Source: an uncultured Alistipes sp. (GTDB lineage Bacteria; Bacteroidota; Bacteroidia; Bacteroidales; Rikenellaceae). From it: 64,000 nt of DNA. Positions 25,901-33,131 of this stretch are shown here, piece after piece (positions within the stretch are counted from its first letter, which is position 1; each line of letters opens with the position of its first letter). Location: the NCBI GenBank assembly GCA_900539755.1, contig UQDC01000001.1, positions 124,001-188,000 of the forward strand. The letters run 5' to 3'. Made by a program: the position numbers and the translations under genes. The notes under the pieces were generated by a model. That model saw only the letters and a program-made list of their open reading frames with translations. It had not been told where the DNA came from and did not search any database.

Positions 25901-26498
25901 AGGTGATGTAGTTTCTACAACTGATTATTCAGAGGCTTACATGTTTGATATGGGTGATGCTACTCCTGATATTATCGGTGGTTTCAGTACTTCATTCCGT
26001 TGGAAGAATTTGGACTTCTCTGCTACTTTCGCATTCCAGATCGGAGGTCTCTTCTTCAGCCACATGTACGGTGATTACATTTATAATTCATCCAATGTTG
26101 GTGCGCGTTACCTGTCTCAGGAATTGGTTGGCAATACTTTCAATGCTAACAACACAGGTGCTAAGTTCCCGATGATTTTCTATAAAGCTCCTAATGGTGA
26201 AGCTGAGCATTTGTCTGGTTCTCGCATAAGTGCAGGTAATACTTATACTGATCTTGCTATTTTCGATGCATCATATTTGAATGTAAAGAATATTACAATT
26301 GGTTATAACTTACCTCAGAAATGGATGGATAAAGCGGGTATCGGTGGTGTTCGCGTTTATGCTTCATTTGATAACATGTGGTTGATCGCTCGTCAGGGTA
26401 TTGATCCTCGTAACTCATTGACTGGTGGTTATGATGTTGGTCCGTTCCCTTATCCTCAGATTCGTTCATGCTCACTGGGTGTAAACATCACTTTCTAA
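22971..26498 (+). CDS. SusC-like TonB-dependent outer-membrane transporter
   Basis: An 1175-residue outer-membrane importer. Signal peptide 1-23 (ends LVQA, then QERTYSG), then a carboxypeptidase-regulatory-like domain (about 27-110: YSGVVKGSDGLPIIGASVEV), the plug domain (about 115-235: DEVVVQAFGTVKKKDLTGS, IRVRGIGS, IDGVPYEN, LKDAASTALYGSRGANGV) and a long beta-barrel ending SLGVNITF. Together with SusD it forms the import complex for oligosaccharides driven by TonB. The mature protein starts directly with the regulatory-like domain, so there is no STN domain for anti-sigma signalling. The ATG at 22971 directly precedes the signal peptide; the upstream in-frame Met at 22887 is rejected. Codon use is strongly biased to GGT, CGT, GCT, typical of a highly expressed gene. 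Confidence 0.96.
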   Translation: MKGTLRLFLTLCMAVLSMTLVQAQERTYSGVVKGSDGLPIIGASVEVVGTTVGTSTGLDGDFTIQAKQGSKLKFSFLGTKSVTVTAGSTTTINVVLEDDVTGLDEVVVQAFGTVKKKDLTGSISTIDSKLISSQSNSTLTKALEGAVPGLQVASIEGQPGMDAGIRVRGIGSASQSNSNALIVIDGVPYENTYGYGKNILSSLNSRDIESISILKDAASTALYGSRGANGVVLVTTKKGKQGKARITFEGKWGINMIANNEPNLVRDVETNYEMMWEGIYNSVRYGSSSKYTTNYQNPNMSHEDAALFASQHLFNFTGSTTTFNKRSALGNWMYYRVPGANYVTTGTGTNQSATMLDAYLIDPATGKMNPNAEKLYDVDDWRSFVFKRRFRQEYNVSVSGATDKTDYFISAGYLSDPSYIANSNFERYNVRSNLNTQITKWLKAGLNMSYSRRSTQLQNGRWSSRNMGAVVQNAFTWVGYYMPMASAWQRDLDGNFVYDNNGDKVMVRYMDQQKSALGGVVPKYPSASTSVGYDLLYQMDYSKTRYIQDQYTTTGYVEAKFLKDFTFNARMSLDQSFNEREAYLPKKYGESAGSEQGMMGRFNSTYYTVNAQQTLNWAHDYGKHHVDVLLGHEYDWNFDRSMNYKSSYSLFDKWDAPANFIWLNNGGTFSSVGYGMNRIALEGYFARANYIFDNKYYLTGSVRADGSSKFKDVDKRWGVFWSVGAAWRISAEEWMQNASSWLTDLKLRADYGVTGNQSGIGYYAGYQTWSYGALGYSSPGSYKPTGWKLTQGATANDAISWEKRKTVDVGLDFRLWDRFYGTLDWYQTNTTDMLMQAPISFAMTGQTSLLQNCGEIRTRGFEFDLGVDIIKTPNTTWSFAVNGAHYKVKTISVPETMINMEDALHSKKWWQAGPDNWNALGAAGGGSNMFAYRRWIGGDYYNLVAAKYMGVDKETGLPLFGALVTEANHSKFPDANVGDVVSTTDYSEAYMFDMGDATPDIIGGFSTSFRWKNLDFSATFAFQIGGLFFSHMYGDYIYNSSNVGARYLSQELVGNTFNANNTGAKFPMIFYKAPNGEAEHLSGSRISAGNTYTDLAIFDASYLNVKNITIGYNLPQKWMDKAGIGGVRVYASFDNMWLIARQGIDPRNSLTGGYDVGPFPYPQIRSCSLGVNITF

Positions 26499-26510
26499 AA
26501 ATTACGAATT

Positions 26511-28163
26511 ATGAAAAAATACTTAATAGCACTATCTGCGTTGGCGTTTGCGACGACTTCGTGTTATGAAAAATTGAACATCGCACCGCCTAACGCAATT
26601 ACAAACGAGATGGTTGGGGAGCTGTTGAAAACAGCTGACGACGCTACTGTAGAGACCATCATGGGTGCAATTGCAGACGCACTTCCTCCTTTGATGTATG
26701 GCGGTGGATACAACTATCGTTACTCTGGTCAAATTGACGGTACTTGGAGTGGTCAGTTGGCAATTCGTGCGTTGAGTGGTAATGATGTAGCTTATGGTTA
26801 TCTTTCCTTGCCTGACAACGAATATTACAACTGCGGTAGTTTTATCGATGCTAATAACATGGCTGCACTTAGCTACTGGCACCGTGCCTTTACATTGACC
26901 AATCAGGCTAACAAAATGTTCCTTACTTTGACTGAAGATGTACTTGCTGGGTCTCAGAGTGTTAAGATTAAGGACTATTTCGCTCGTGGTTTGATCATCC
27001 GTGCATTTGGTTATCTTTATGCAATGGAGGACTTTGGTACTAATAGCTTGGGTATGCCTATTTATACCAACTATAGTGTGTCAGAGCAGGATCAGCCTCG
27101 TAAATCTGCTAAAGAAACTTACGATTCAATCATCCGCTGGGCATCTCGTGCTGATGACCTGTTTGCTGAAGCTGGTGTAGGTTTCAAAGCAACTGACAAC
27201 AGTAGTTTGACTCGTGGCTTGACCAATTATGTAATTGCTCGTGCTGCTTTGTTGGCTGCTGATTCAGAAGGTGCAACTGCTGCTACTTATCTGAATACTG
27301 CAGCTGCTGCATGTGATCGCTTGATTGAAGGTGCTGGTGGTGCAGCCTCTTTGATGACCGAAGATCAATATGTTCAGAAGATCTCTGGTAATTACGAGAA
27401 TAATCCACTCTATCCTATTTATGAGGCTTCTACCAGTGGTTTCACTTGCTTCGCTCAGAACCCTGAAGCTGTTTATGGTTTCGGCTGGCAGTATGGTGGC
27501 GGCGGAAGTGTTGCTTCTTACAATAACTTCTTGACTGGAAGCTATCGTATCGACGATCGTCTTTACAATAAGATTGATGCCAACGACTACCGTAAGGATA
27601 ACTTCCATCCTGAAGAACCTGATCATCTGTATTACTTGCCGGGTAACACTTCGTTTATCGATGGTGGTAATCCTCTGCAGGTTGGTACTTATTGGTCAAC
27701 TAAATTCGCGAATAACGTAGGTCTTGGTGGTGGTGTTGTTGGTAACTCTAACAATGCTAAGGTTAACACTGTTGACTTTGCTTTCATTCGTTTGTCAGAA
27801 ATCTATTTGATGAAAGCTGAGTGCCAGGCTCGTAATGGCGATGCTAATGGTGCAATAGCTACATTGGATATTCTGTTGAAGGCTCGTTCTAAAGCAGGTA
27901 CTACGCTGACATGTGGTACTTATTCTAGCATGGCTGGTATGAGTGCTCTCGAGATGGTTCAGCTTCAGACTCGTATCGAGATGTGGGGTGAAAAAGGTCT
28001 TGAGTGGTATAACAACCGTCGTTGGAATATTGCCGTTAACCGCGCTGGTTCTACTGCTCACTGGACTCCAAGCATCACCTATCCGGTTTCTAAGATGACT
28101 CTGCAGATTCCAGCAGAGGAACTTGGTGCTTCACCTAACTTCGGTCCTCAGAACCCGATGTAG
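26511..28163 (+). CDS. SusD-like surface glycan-binding lipoprotein
   Basis: A 550-residue lipoprotein whose signal peptide ends ALAFATTSC with Cys18 lipidated. It starts 12 bases after susC. SusD hallmarks: N-terminal helices with MVGELLKTADDATVET, TPR-like helices (YWHRAFTLTNQANKMF, IYLMKAECQARNGDANGAIATLD near 420-450), and the C-terminal EKGLEWYNNRRWN followed by ITYPVSKMTLQIPAEEL. It caps SusC and binds the incoming glycan. It shares the biased codon use of susC. The specific ligand cannot be predicted. A strong terminator sits 47 bases downstream, so the next gene is probably driven by its own promoter or by readthrough. Confidence 0.95.
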   Translation: MKKYLIALSALAFATTSCYEKLNIAPPNAITNEMVGELLKTADDATVETIMGAIADALPPLMYGGGYNYRYSGQIDGTWSGQLAIRALSGNDVAYGYLSLPDNEYYNCGSFIDANNMAALSYWHRAFTLTNQANKMFLTLTEDVLAGSQSVKIKDYFARGLIIRAFGYLYAMEDFGTNSLGMPIYTNYSVSEQDQPRKSAKETYDSIIRWASRADDLFAEAGVGFKATDNSSLTRGLTNYVIARAALLAADSEGATAATYLNTAAAACDRLIEGAGGAASLMTEDQYVQKISGNYENNPLYPIYEASTSGFTCFAQNPEAVYGFGWQYGGGGSVASYNNFLTGSYRIDDRLYNKIDANDYRKDNFHPEEPDHLYYLPGNTSFIDGGNPLQVGTYWSTKFANNVGLGGGVVGNSNNAKVNTVDFAFIRLSEIYLMKAECQARNGDANGAIATLDILLKARSKAGTTLTCGTYSSMAGMSALEMVQLQTRIEMWGEKGLEWYNNRRWNIAVNRAGSTAHWTPSITYPVSKMTLQIPAEELGASPNFGPQNPM

Positions 28164-28209
28164 TAGTTGATCTGTATCTTGCTAGTCAAGTACAGTCGCT
28201 ATAAGATGC

Positions 28210-28242
28210 AAGCCAGGATGTTTTCATCCTGGCTTGTTTTTT
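28210..28242 (+). terminator. terminator after susD
   Basis: AAGCCAGGATG pairs with CATCCTGGCTT over a TTTT loop, followed by GTTTTTTT: an 11-bp perfect stem with a strong T-tail. Confidence 0.88.
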
Positions 28243-28407
28243 TGTGGCTGTAAGTTATCGGGTCTTTGTGGAACGCGCTATGTTGAGAGTTAGAAATGTG
28301 TAATATAGCGGTTATATCGTTAATTAACGCGACGTTTGTTTAAGCTGTTTATGGTAAGTTCTGGATTCTTTGATTAAGGAGTATTGGGGTATGTTAGCGT
28401 AATAAAT

Positions 28408-28415
28408 TAGGTTTG
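28408..28415 (+). promoter_or_regulatory. candidate -7 box (TAGGTTTG)
   Basis: Matches TAnnTTTG and lies 83 bases upstream of the ATG at 28499, after the susD terminator, suggesting separate transcription of the beta-helix gene. Confidence 0.4.
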
Positions 28416-28498
28416 TTTTGCATCTACCAAAATTGATTTTAATTTTGTATTTATTGATTCAAGTATTTCATTTATATGAATTTAATAAACGAATTGTG

Positions 28499-30658
28499 AT
28501 GCGTTATTGGGCATTTTTGATTTGCGGACTGTTGTCGGCAACTTCAGTTTTTTCTGCCAATCGAGTAATTTGCGTTACTCAGAATTCTGCAAAGATTAAA
28601 AATGAGATTCCTGCTGGTGCACGTGTCGTGACGACATTGCAAAGGGGTATTGACTTGGCAGGTCGATATAAGCAAAAGGGTGATAGTGTGACCTTGTTAA
28701 TTGCAGGTGGTACTTATATGCTCGACAAAACGCTTGAGATGACATCCCTGCAATTGGGCGATGGGAATAGCCGTTTAGTTGTACGTCCTTTAAATGGTGA
28801 AAAGGTTGTACTTTACGGTGGTAAAGAGGTTTCAACCCAATATATTGAGGCAGCGCCTTTGTCAGAGATCAGAATTCAGCCAGGATTACATGATAAAATT
28901 GTCAAAGTCGACTTGCGCAATGCTGGTGTTACATCGATAGGTAAATTGCGCCATGCAGGTTTTTTGCGCCCTGCTATTCCAGCTTGGACCGAGGTGTTTG
29001 TGAACGATCAAGTGCAAAAACTTTCTCGTTGGCCGAATGATACCTCGGCGTTGATGGGAAAAGTGATTGAAACGGGTTCTATTCCCCGCGTAGAGGACTT
29101 TTCTAACAAGGGTGGAACATTTGAATATTATGGTGATCGTCCTTCGCGTTGGAAAAGCGGAGATCCGAAATGGATTGCCGGATATTTTGCACACGGCTAT
29201 GCTGATGATATGGTGCAAATAGCCAAGATCGATACAACGAAAAAGACGATTCAATTAGCTGAGGCTGTTATGTATGGTTTAATCTCTGGATCTGATTTTA
29301 ATCGGTGGTATGTAGTTAATCTGCTGGAAGAGGTCGATATGCCTGGAGAGTACTATATTGATTATGACAATATGGTGCTTTGGCTGTATCCATCCGAGCC
29401 GATTCAGAAACTTTCGCTCTCTACGTTGGAGCAGCCGATGTTAGCGATAGAGGGTGTGCAGAATGTTGAGATCCAGGGAATTAATTTTGAGTGCTCACGC
29501 GGTATGGGTGTCTATATGGAGCGTACCGAAAGTGTTGTGCTTCGTGGTTGTCGTTTCCATAATTTGGGGGCAATCGCAATTAGTGTAGGTCGAGGTGTCG
29601 AACCCTACAAAAGTTATGTCCATACAGGTGGAGAGAATATTCCAGCTTCTCGTATAATTGGTAACCTTTCGCAATGTATCTACGATAATACCCTTTATGA
29701 TCGGTTGAGCGGTCACAATAATGGCATTGTGGATTGTGTGATTGAAGAGGTAGGAGCTGGTGGAATTAGCCTGGGAGGCGGCGATCGTTTGACTTTGGAT
29801 CGGGCTAATAATTATGTGGAAAATTGTCGTATATCTCGTTTTAACCGCATTGAGCGTTCATATAGACCTGGTATTCAGTTGACAGGAGTCGGTACAAGAG
29901 TTTCTCATTGTGAAATTTTCGATGCTCCTTCTTCTGCGATTGTTTTACAGGGTAATGATCACTTGATTGAGTATTGTGAGATTCATAATGTTTGTAACGA
30001 AATCGATGATTTAGGCGCAATCTATTATGGTCGTGATCAAAGTGATCAAGGCAATGCATTGATGTTTAATTATATGCATGATTTGAGCAATAAGCATCGT
30101 GTGTCGGCCTTTTACCATGATGATGGTGCTTGTGGTATGTATGTTTATGGCAATATTTTCTACAAGGCAGGTTTACAACCGGTATTGATCGGTGGTGGCT
30201 CCGACAACCATTACAAAAACAACATATTTATTGATATGCCCTATGGGTTATATGTCGATAATCGGTTGGAAAATTGGGCCCAACCGGTTATAGAATTACT
30301 CAAGCACCGTTTGGAGGTTATGAATTACGATCAGGCTCCATTCAAAGAGCGTTATCCTCGAGCTGCAGGGTATATTGCAGAGGGTATTGCAACACCTAAA
30401 CGGAACGTTGCAGAGGGTAACTTCTTTTACAATATTTCAAAATGGCTGATCTGTCCAGGTGAAAGACCCTATGAACGTGCATACATGGAGATGTACAACA
30501 ACTGGATTACCTGGAGTGGTAAGGGTTTTGAAGATCCAGGCTTCGTAGACGAGGAAAATGGCAATTGGAATTTACGTCCTGATGCAGCAATATTCCGGTA
30601 TATTCCCGGTTTTAAGGCCATCCCGTTCGATCAAATCGGCTGTTCATTGCCGAAATAA
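28499..30658 (+). CDS. right-handed beta-helix enzyme, GH141-like (plus-strand PUL arm)
   Basis: A 719-residue secreted protein; signal peptide about 1-18 (WAFLICGLLSATSVFSA). The mature part has GARVVTTLQRGIDLAGRYKQ, LLIAGGTYMLDKTLEM, LVVRPLNGEKVVLYGGKEV, then AWTEVFVNDQVQKLSRWPN, all features of GH141-type or related beta-helix enzymes, and many short coils (LRGCRFHNLGAIAISVG, IIGNLSQCIYDNT, HLIEYCEIHNVCNEIDDLGAIYYGRD) carrying acidic candidates on the helix face. The reading frame opens at a TTG at 28418, but the ATG at 28499 directly precedes the signal peptide. Related in fold and layout to the minus-strand gene at 18156, but clearly diverged. Substrate unknown. Confidence 0.78.
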   Translation: MRYWAFLICGLLSATSVFSANRVICVTQNSAKIKNEIPAGARVVTTLQRGIDLAGRYKQKGDSVTLLIAGGTYMLDKTLEMTSLQLGDGNSRLVVRPLNGEKVVLYGGKEVSTQYIEAAPLSEIRIQPGLHDKIVKVDLRNAGVTSIGKLRHAGFLRPAIPAWTEVFVNDQVQKLSRWPNDTSALMGKVIETGSIPRVEDFSNKGGTFEYYGDRPSRWKSGDPKWIAGYFAHGYADDMVQIAKIDTTKKTIQLAEAVMYGLISGSDFNRWYVVNLLEEVDMPGEYYIDYDNMVLWLYPSEPIQKLSLSTLEQPMLAIEGVQNVEIQGINFECSRGMGVYMERTESVVLRGCRFHNLGAIAISVGRGVEPYKSYVHTGGENIPASRIIGNLSQCIYDNTLYDRLSGHNNGIVDCVIEEVGAGGISLGGGDRLTLDRANNYVENCRISRFNRIERSYRPGIQLTGVGTRVSHCEIFDAPSSAIVLQGNDHLIEYCEIHNVCNEIDDLGAIYYGRDQSDQGNALMFNYMHDLSNKHRVSAFYHDDGACGMYVYGNIFYKAGLQPVLIGGGSDNHYKNNIFIDMPYGLYVDNRLENWAQPVIELLKHRLEVMNYDQAPFKERYPRAAGYIAEGIATPKRNVAEGNFFYNISKWLICPGERPYERAYMEMYNNWITWSGKGFEDPGFVDEENGNWNLRPDAAIFRYIPGFKAIPFDQIGCSLPK

Positions 30659-30748
30659 GGCGTTGAAAGAATTCTGGCTGATTTATGCTTATTCTTGTCA
30701 ATAGCGTGATTCACTCGATTTAATATAAGGCCGAGAATTAAAACAAAT

Positions 30749-30785
30749 AATAAAGCCTCTCCAAAAGGAGAGGCTTTATATTTTA
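30749..30785. terminator. bidirectional terminator
   Basis: AATAAAGCCTCTCC pairs with GGAGAGGCTTTATATT over an AAAA loop, with T-rich tails on both strands. It ends the beta-helix gene on the plus strand and the H1-like gene on the minus strand. Confidence 0.85.
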
Positions 30786-30801
30786 AGTAACAGAATGAAA
30801 A

Positions 30802-30975
30802 TTATTTCGCAGCTTCAACCGATGCTTTGCGGAACTCTTTCATCAATTTACTCAATTCGAGAGCGGCTTTACGTGCACGAACACCGGCAGCTTTATTGTT
30901 TTTCTCAACTTGAGCTTTAGCATTCTCGGTAAACAACGCGATCTGTTCGTTGATTTGATCGATTAATTGTTGCAT
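30802..30975 (-). CDS. histone H1-like protein
   Basis: A 57-residue protein translated from the minus strand. It starts MQQLIDQINEQIALFTENA, continues with KAQVEKNNKAAGVRARKAAL and ends ELSKLMKEFRKASVEAAK. The pattern of a coiled N-terminal half, the KNNKAAGVRARKA segment and a lysine-rich tail matches the small H1-like family common in Bacteroidetes. Such proteins are expected to be nucleoid-associated; experimental data are sparse. It is monocistronic, with a near-consensus TACTTTTA at 31014-31021 upstream and the shared terminator at 30749-30785. No other gene is near. Confidence 0.85.
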   Translation of the reverse strand: MQQLIDQINEQIALFTENAKAQVEKNNKAAGVRARKAALELSKLMKEFRKASVEAAK

Positions 30976-31013
30976 GATGTAATACAGTATTTAAAGGTTA
31001 ATAATTTAAGACC

Positions 31014-31021
31014 TAAAAGTA
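31014..31021 (-). promoter_or_regulatory. candidate -7 box (TACTTTTA) of the H1-like gene
   Basis: One mismatch to TAnnTTTG, 38 bases upstream of the ATG on the minus strand. Confidence 0.35.
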
Positions 31022-31237
31022 CAGTTCTTAACTCGAATCTCCAATATAATGACAGTTTTTTTTGTGTTAAAATGCATAAAATACGGCCAAAGGCTATTGG
31101 CTAAGATCACATATTAGGTAAATCCTAGTGCCAAGGCGTGCCAGATCGAAAAACAAATAGGATTAAGATAGTCCGCGAGGAAAGTTGAATGAATGTGAAA
31201 CGGGGATAGCGCTTGTCTGCTGGATAATTGGACTGCA

Positions 31238-31969
31238 TCAAAGTCCGCCTCCTTTATGTCGTCCGAATAGTTCATGTGCAGAGACGGCTAAGGTGGCGAT
31301 GCTAATGCGGCAATCAGGTGAATTTTTAAGTAAGGTTTCAGCGCATGAAATCAATGTCGCTCCAGTGGTCAACACATCATCCACCAATAACAGATGTTTC
31401 CCCGAGAGGTGTTCTGGATGATGTACGGCAAAAATATTCTGTACGTTTTCCCAGCGCTGATGGCGCTTGAGTGTAGTTGCTTGTGATCGATTGTAGTATT
31501 TGCGTATCAGGTGATCGCGACAGACAGGACGCTTGAGAACTTTGGCGATGCCTTCCGCCAAATATTCAGCTTGATTGTAGCCTCGGCGCCATTTGCGGAA
31601 TGGATGTAATGGTACAGGCAAAATCAAATCGACATCTTGATAGAGGCCCCCTTCAGCAAGTGCATATCCCATCAAAGTGCCCAATTGATTGCATAATTTC
31701 CATGTGCCTCTGTATTTGAATGAGTGGATCAGGTCTCGATAACGACTTGGGGTGGTAAAGAACAGCCATGACGATGCCTCTTGAACTGGAATTAATCCGC
31801 CGAATTTGGCATAGACAGGATTGTCATGAATGGAACAATAGCCCGTTAACGGCATGTCCCATTGGCAATGGGGACAGAATAGCGAAACGCCTTCCGGCAG
31901 AATACGACCGCAAGCTGCACACCGCTCCGGATAGAAGAGGCGGAAAATTTCTTGCAGGTATCCGACCAC
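31238..31969 (-). CDS. ComF family amidophosphoribosyltransferase-like protein
   Basis: A 243-residue cytoplasmic protein. The N-terminus has a four-cysteine zinc site (Cys17, Cys20, Cys32, Cys35 in CAACG and CPHC). The C-terminal phosphoribosyltransferase domain has LILPVPLHPFRKWRRGYNQAE and the PRPP loop LLLVDDVLTTGATL. In naturally competent bacteria ComF supports DNA uptake or recombination; in Bacteroidetes the role is untested. The start is a GTG at 31967-31969, the only possible one because an in-frame stop lies 13 bases upstream. It follows the yitT-like gene by 81 bases on the same strand and may share its transcript. Confidence 0.9.
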   Translation of the reverse strand: MVGYLQEIFRLFYPERCAACGRILPEGVSLFCPHCQWDMPLTGYCSIHDNPVYAKFGGLIPVQEASSWLFFTTPSRYRDLIHSFKYRGTWKLCNQLGTLMGYALAEGGLYQDVDLILPVPLHPFRKWRRGYNQAEYLAEGIAKVLKRPVCRDHLIRKYYNRSQATTLKRHQRWENVQNIFAVHHPEHLSGKHLLLVDDVLTTGATLISCAETLLKNSPDCRISIATLAVSAHELFGRHKGGGL

Positions 31970-32050
31970 GGGAGACGTTTTTTAGAGTGAGGCTCGCATA
32001 GCATGTCAGATGATCCGCATTTTACTATGCGAGCTTGTAATTGAACAGGC

Positions 32051-32944
32051 TTATTTTTTCAAGGCTTCGAATCCGAGGCCATAAACCCCCATGACATTGC
32101 CGAAGGTCATAAATGCATCGGGATCCACCTCTTTCACCACCTGGAACATGATGTTGGATTCGTTTTTACGGCAAACTACCATGACCAGTTTGATGTTCTT
32201 TTTGCTGTACCACCCTTGGCCGTCGATCAGGGTTACACCACGGTGCATGGCATCATAAATGCGTGATGCGATCTCTTCCCATTTTTGGGATACAATCAAA
32301 ATCTGGGTTGATTGGCGGTTTCCGGCCATGACGGCGTCAATGGTGTAACCGTAAGTGGCAACCATGATAAAACCGTAAATGGCTGCTGAAATATCTTTAA
32401 ATACAAAAATCGAACATGCCATCGTGATGCCGTCCATGGTCATCAGGATTTTGCCGTAACTGATATTCTTGTATTTGTTGATGATCATCGCCACGATATC
32501 CATACCTCCGGAGTTGCCTCCCTGCATGAAGCAGATGCTGACACCGATACCGGCAATGGCACCACCCAAAATGGAGGAGAGCATTTTGTCGTTTTGCAAG
32601 CCGAGCAGATCGGGAGGGATGACACCTTGCATAAATCCGAGTGCAGCGGTCAGGAAAAGGATGGCATATATGGTTTTGGCACCCACCCGCAGACTGATGA
32701 GCAGGGACCCCAGCAGTACAAACAGCGCGTTAATTACAATAAATGAAATACTCAAAGGAACTCCTCCGTTGGGTCCTCCGGTAGCGTAATAGATCAGCAG
32801 GCCGACGCCATTGACGCCATTACCCATAACTTCGGCGGGCATCAGGATGGTAGTCCAGGCAAAGGCATACATCATCAAACCGATTGAAATGAGGAGGTAC
32901 TCCTTAAATACTTTGAGTGCGGAATGTTTGGAAAGCTGTCCCAT
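32051..32944 (-). CDS. YitT family membrane protein (DUF161/DUF2179)
   Basis: A 297-residue inner-membrane protein. Hydrophobic segments lie at about 14-35, 48-60, 65-83, 88-108, 120-140 and 165-195, followed by a soluble DUF2179 domain (about 215-290: STQILIVSQKWEEIASRIYDAMHRGVTLIDGQGWYSKK). PAEVMGNGVNGVGLLIYYATGG and FMQGGNSGGMDIVAMIINKY are family landmarks. Function is not firmly established; transport of a small solute is usually suggested. It diverges from priA across 187 bases and precedes the comF-like gene. Length is normal. Confidence 0.9.
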   Translation of the reverse strand: MGQLSKHSALKVFKEYLLISIGLMMYAFAWTTILMPAEVMGNGVNGVGLLIYYATGGPNGGVPLSISFIVINALFVLLGSLLISLRVGAKTIYAILFLTAALGFMQGVIPPDLLGLQNDKMLSSILGGAIAGIGVSICFMQGGNSGGMDIVAMIINKYKNISYGKILMTMDGITMACSIFVFKDISAAIYGFIMVATYGYTIDAVMAGNRQSTQILIVSQKWEEIASRIYDAMHRGVTLIDGQGWYSKKNIKLVMVVCRKNESNIMFQVVKEVDPDAFMTFGNVMGVYGLGFEALKK

Positions 32945-33042
32945 AAATACAATAGAAGTTTTATGACGTAAATATCTGCACGATTTTTCAAATCAGCAAC
33001 GATCTGTAACAAAATTTAACGGAAAGAGTAGTAAAAATGGGC

Positions 33043-33050
33043 TATCTTTG
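33043..33050 (+). promoter_or_regulatory. -7 box (TATCTTTG) of priA
   Basis: Perfect TAnnTTTG element 81 bases before the priA ATG; no clean TTTG -33 is visible at the usual distance. Confidence 0.45.
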
Positions 33051-33131
33051 TCTTTGTCCGGTTTGAATGGGACAAAAGCAATTTGTTTCTTGATTGACCG
33101 GGGTTGTTAGAGAAACTTTAGCGTTCGAACA

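Larger units (their letters stand above)
28164..28498. other. intergenic stretch between susD and the second beta-helix gene
   Basis: Contains the susD terminator (28210-28242) and a candidate -7 box (28408-28415). No gene is seen; a frame from TTG at 28418 is only an upstream extension of the next gene. Confidence 0.55.

Noticed and set aside
31177..31185. GAGGAAAGT resembling the RNase P RNA P4 motif
   Set aside because: The gap is only about 260 bases and lacks the partner ACAGAA-type motif and the long helices required.
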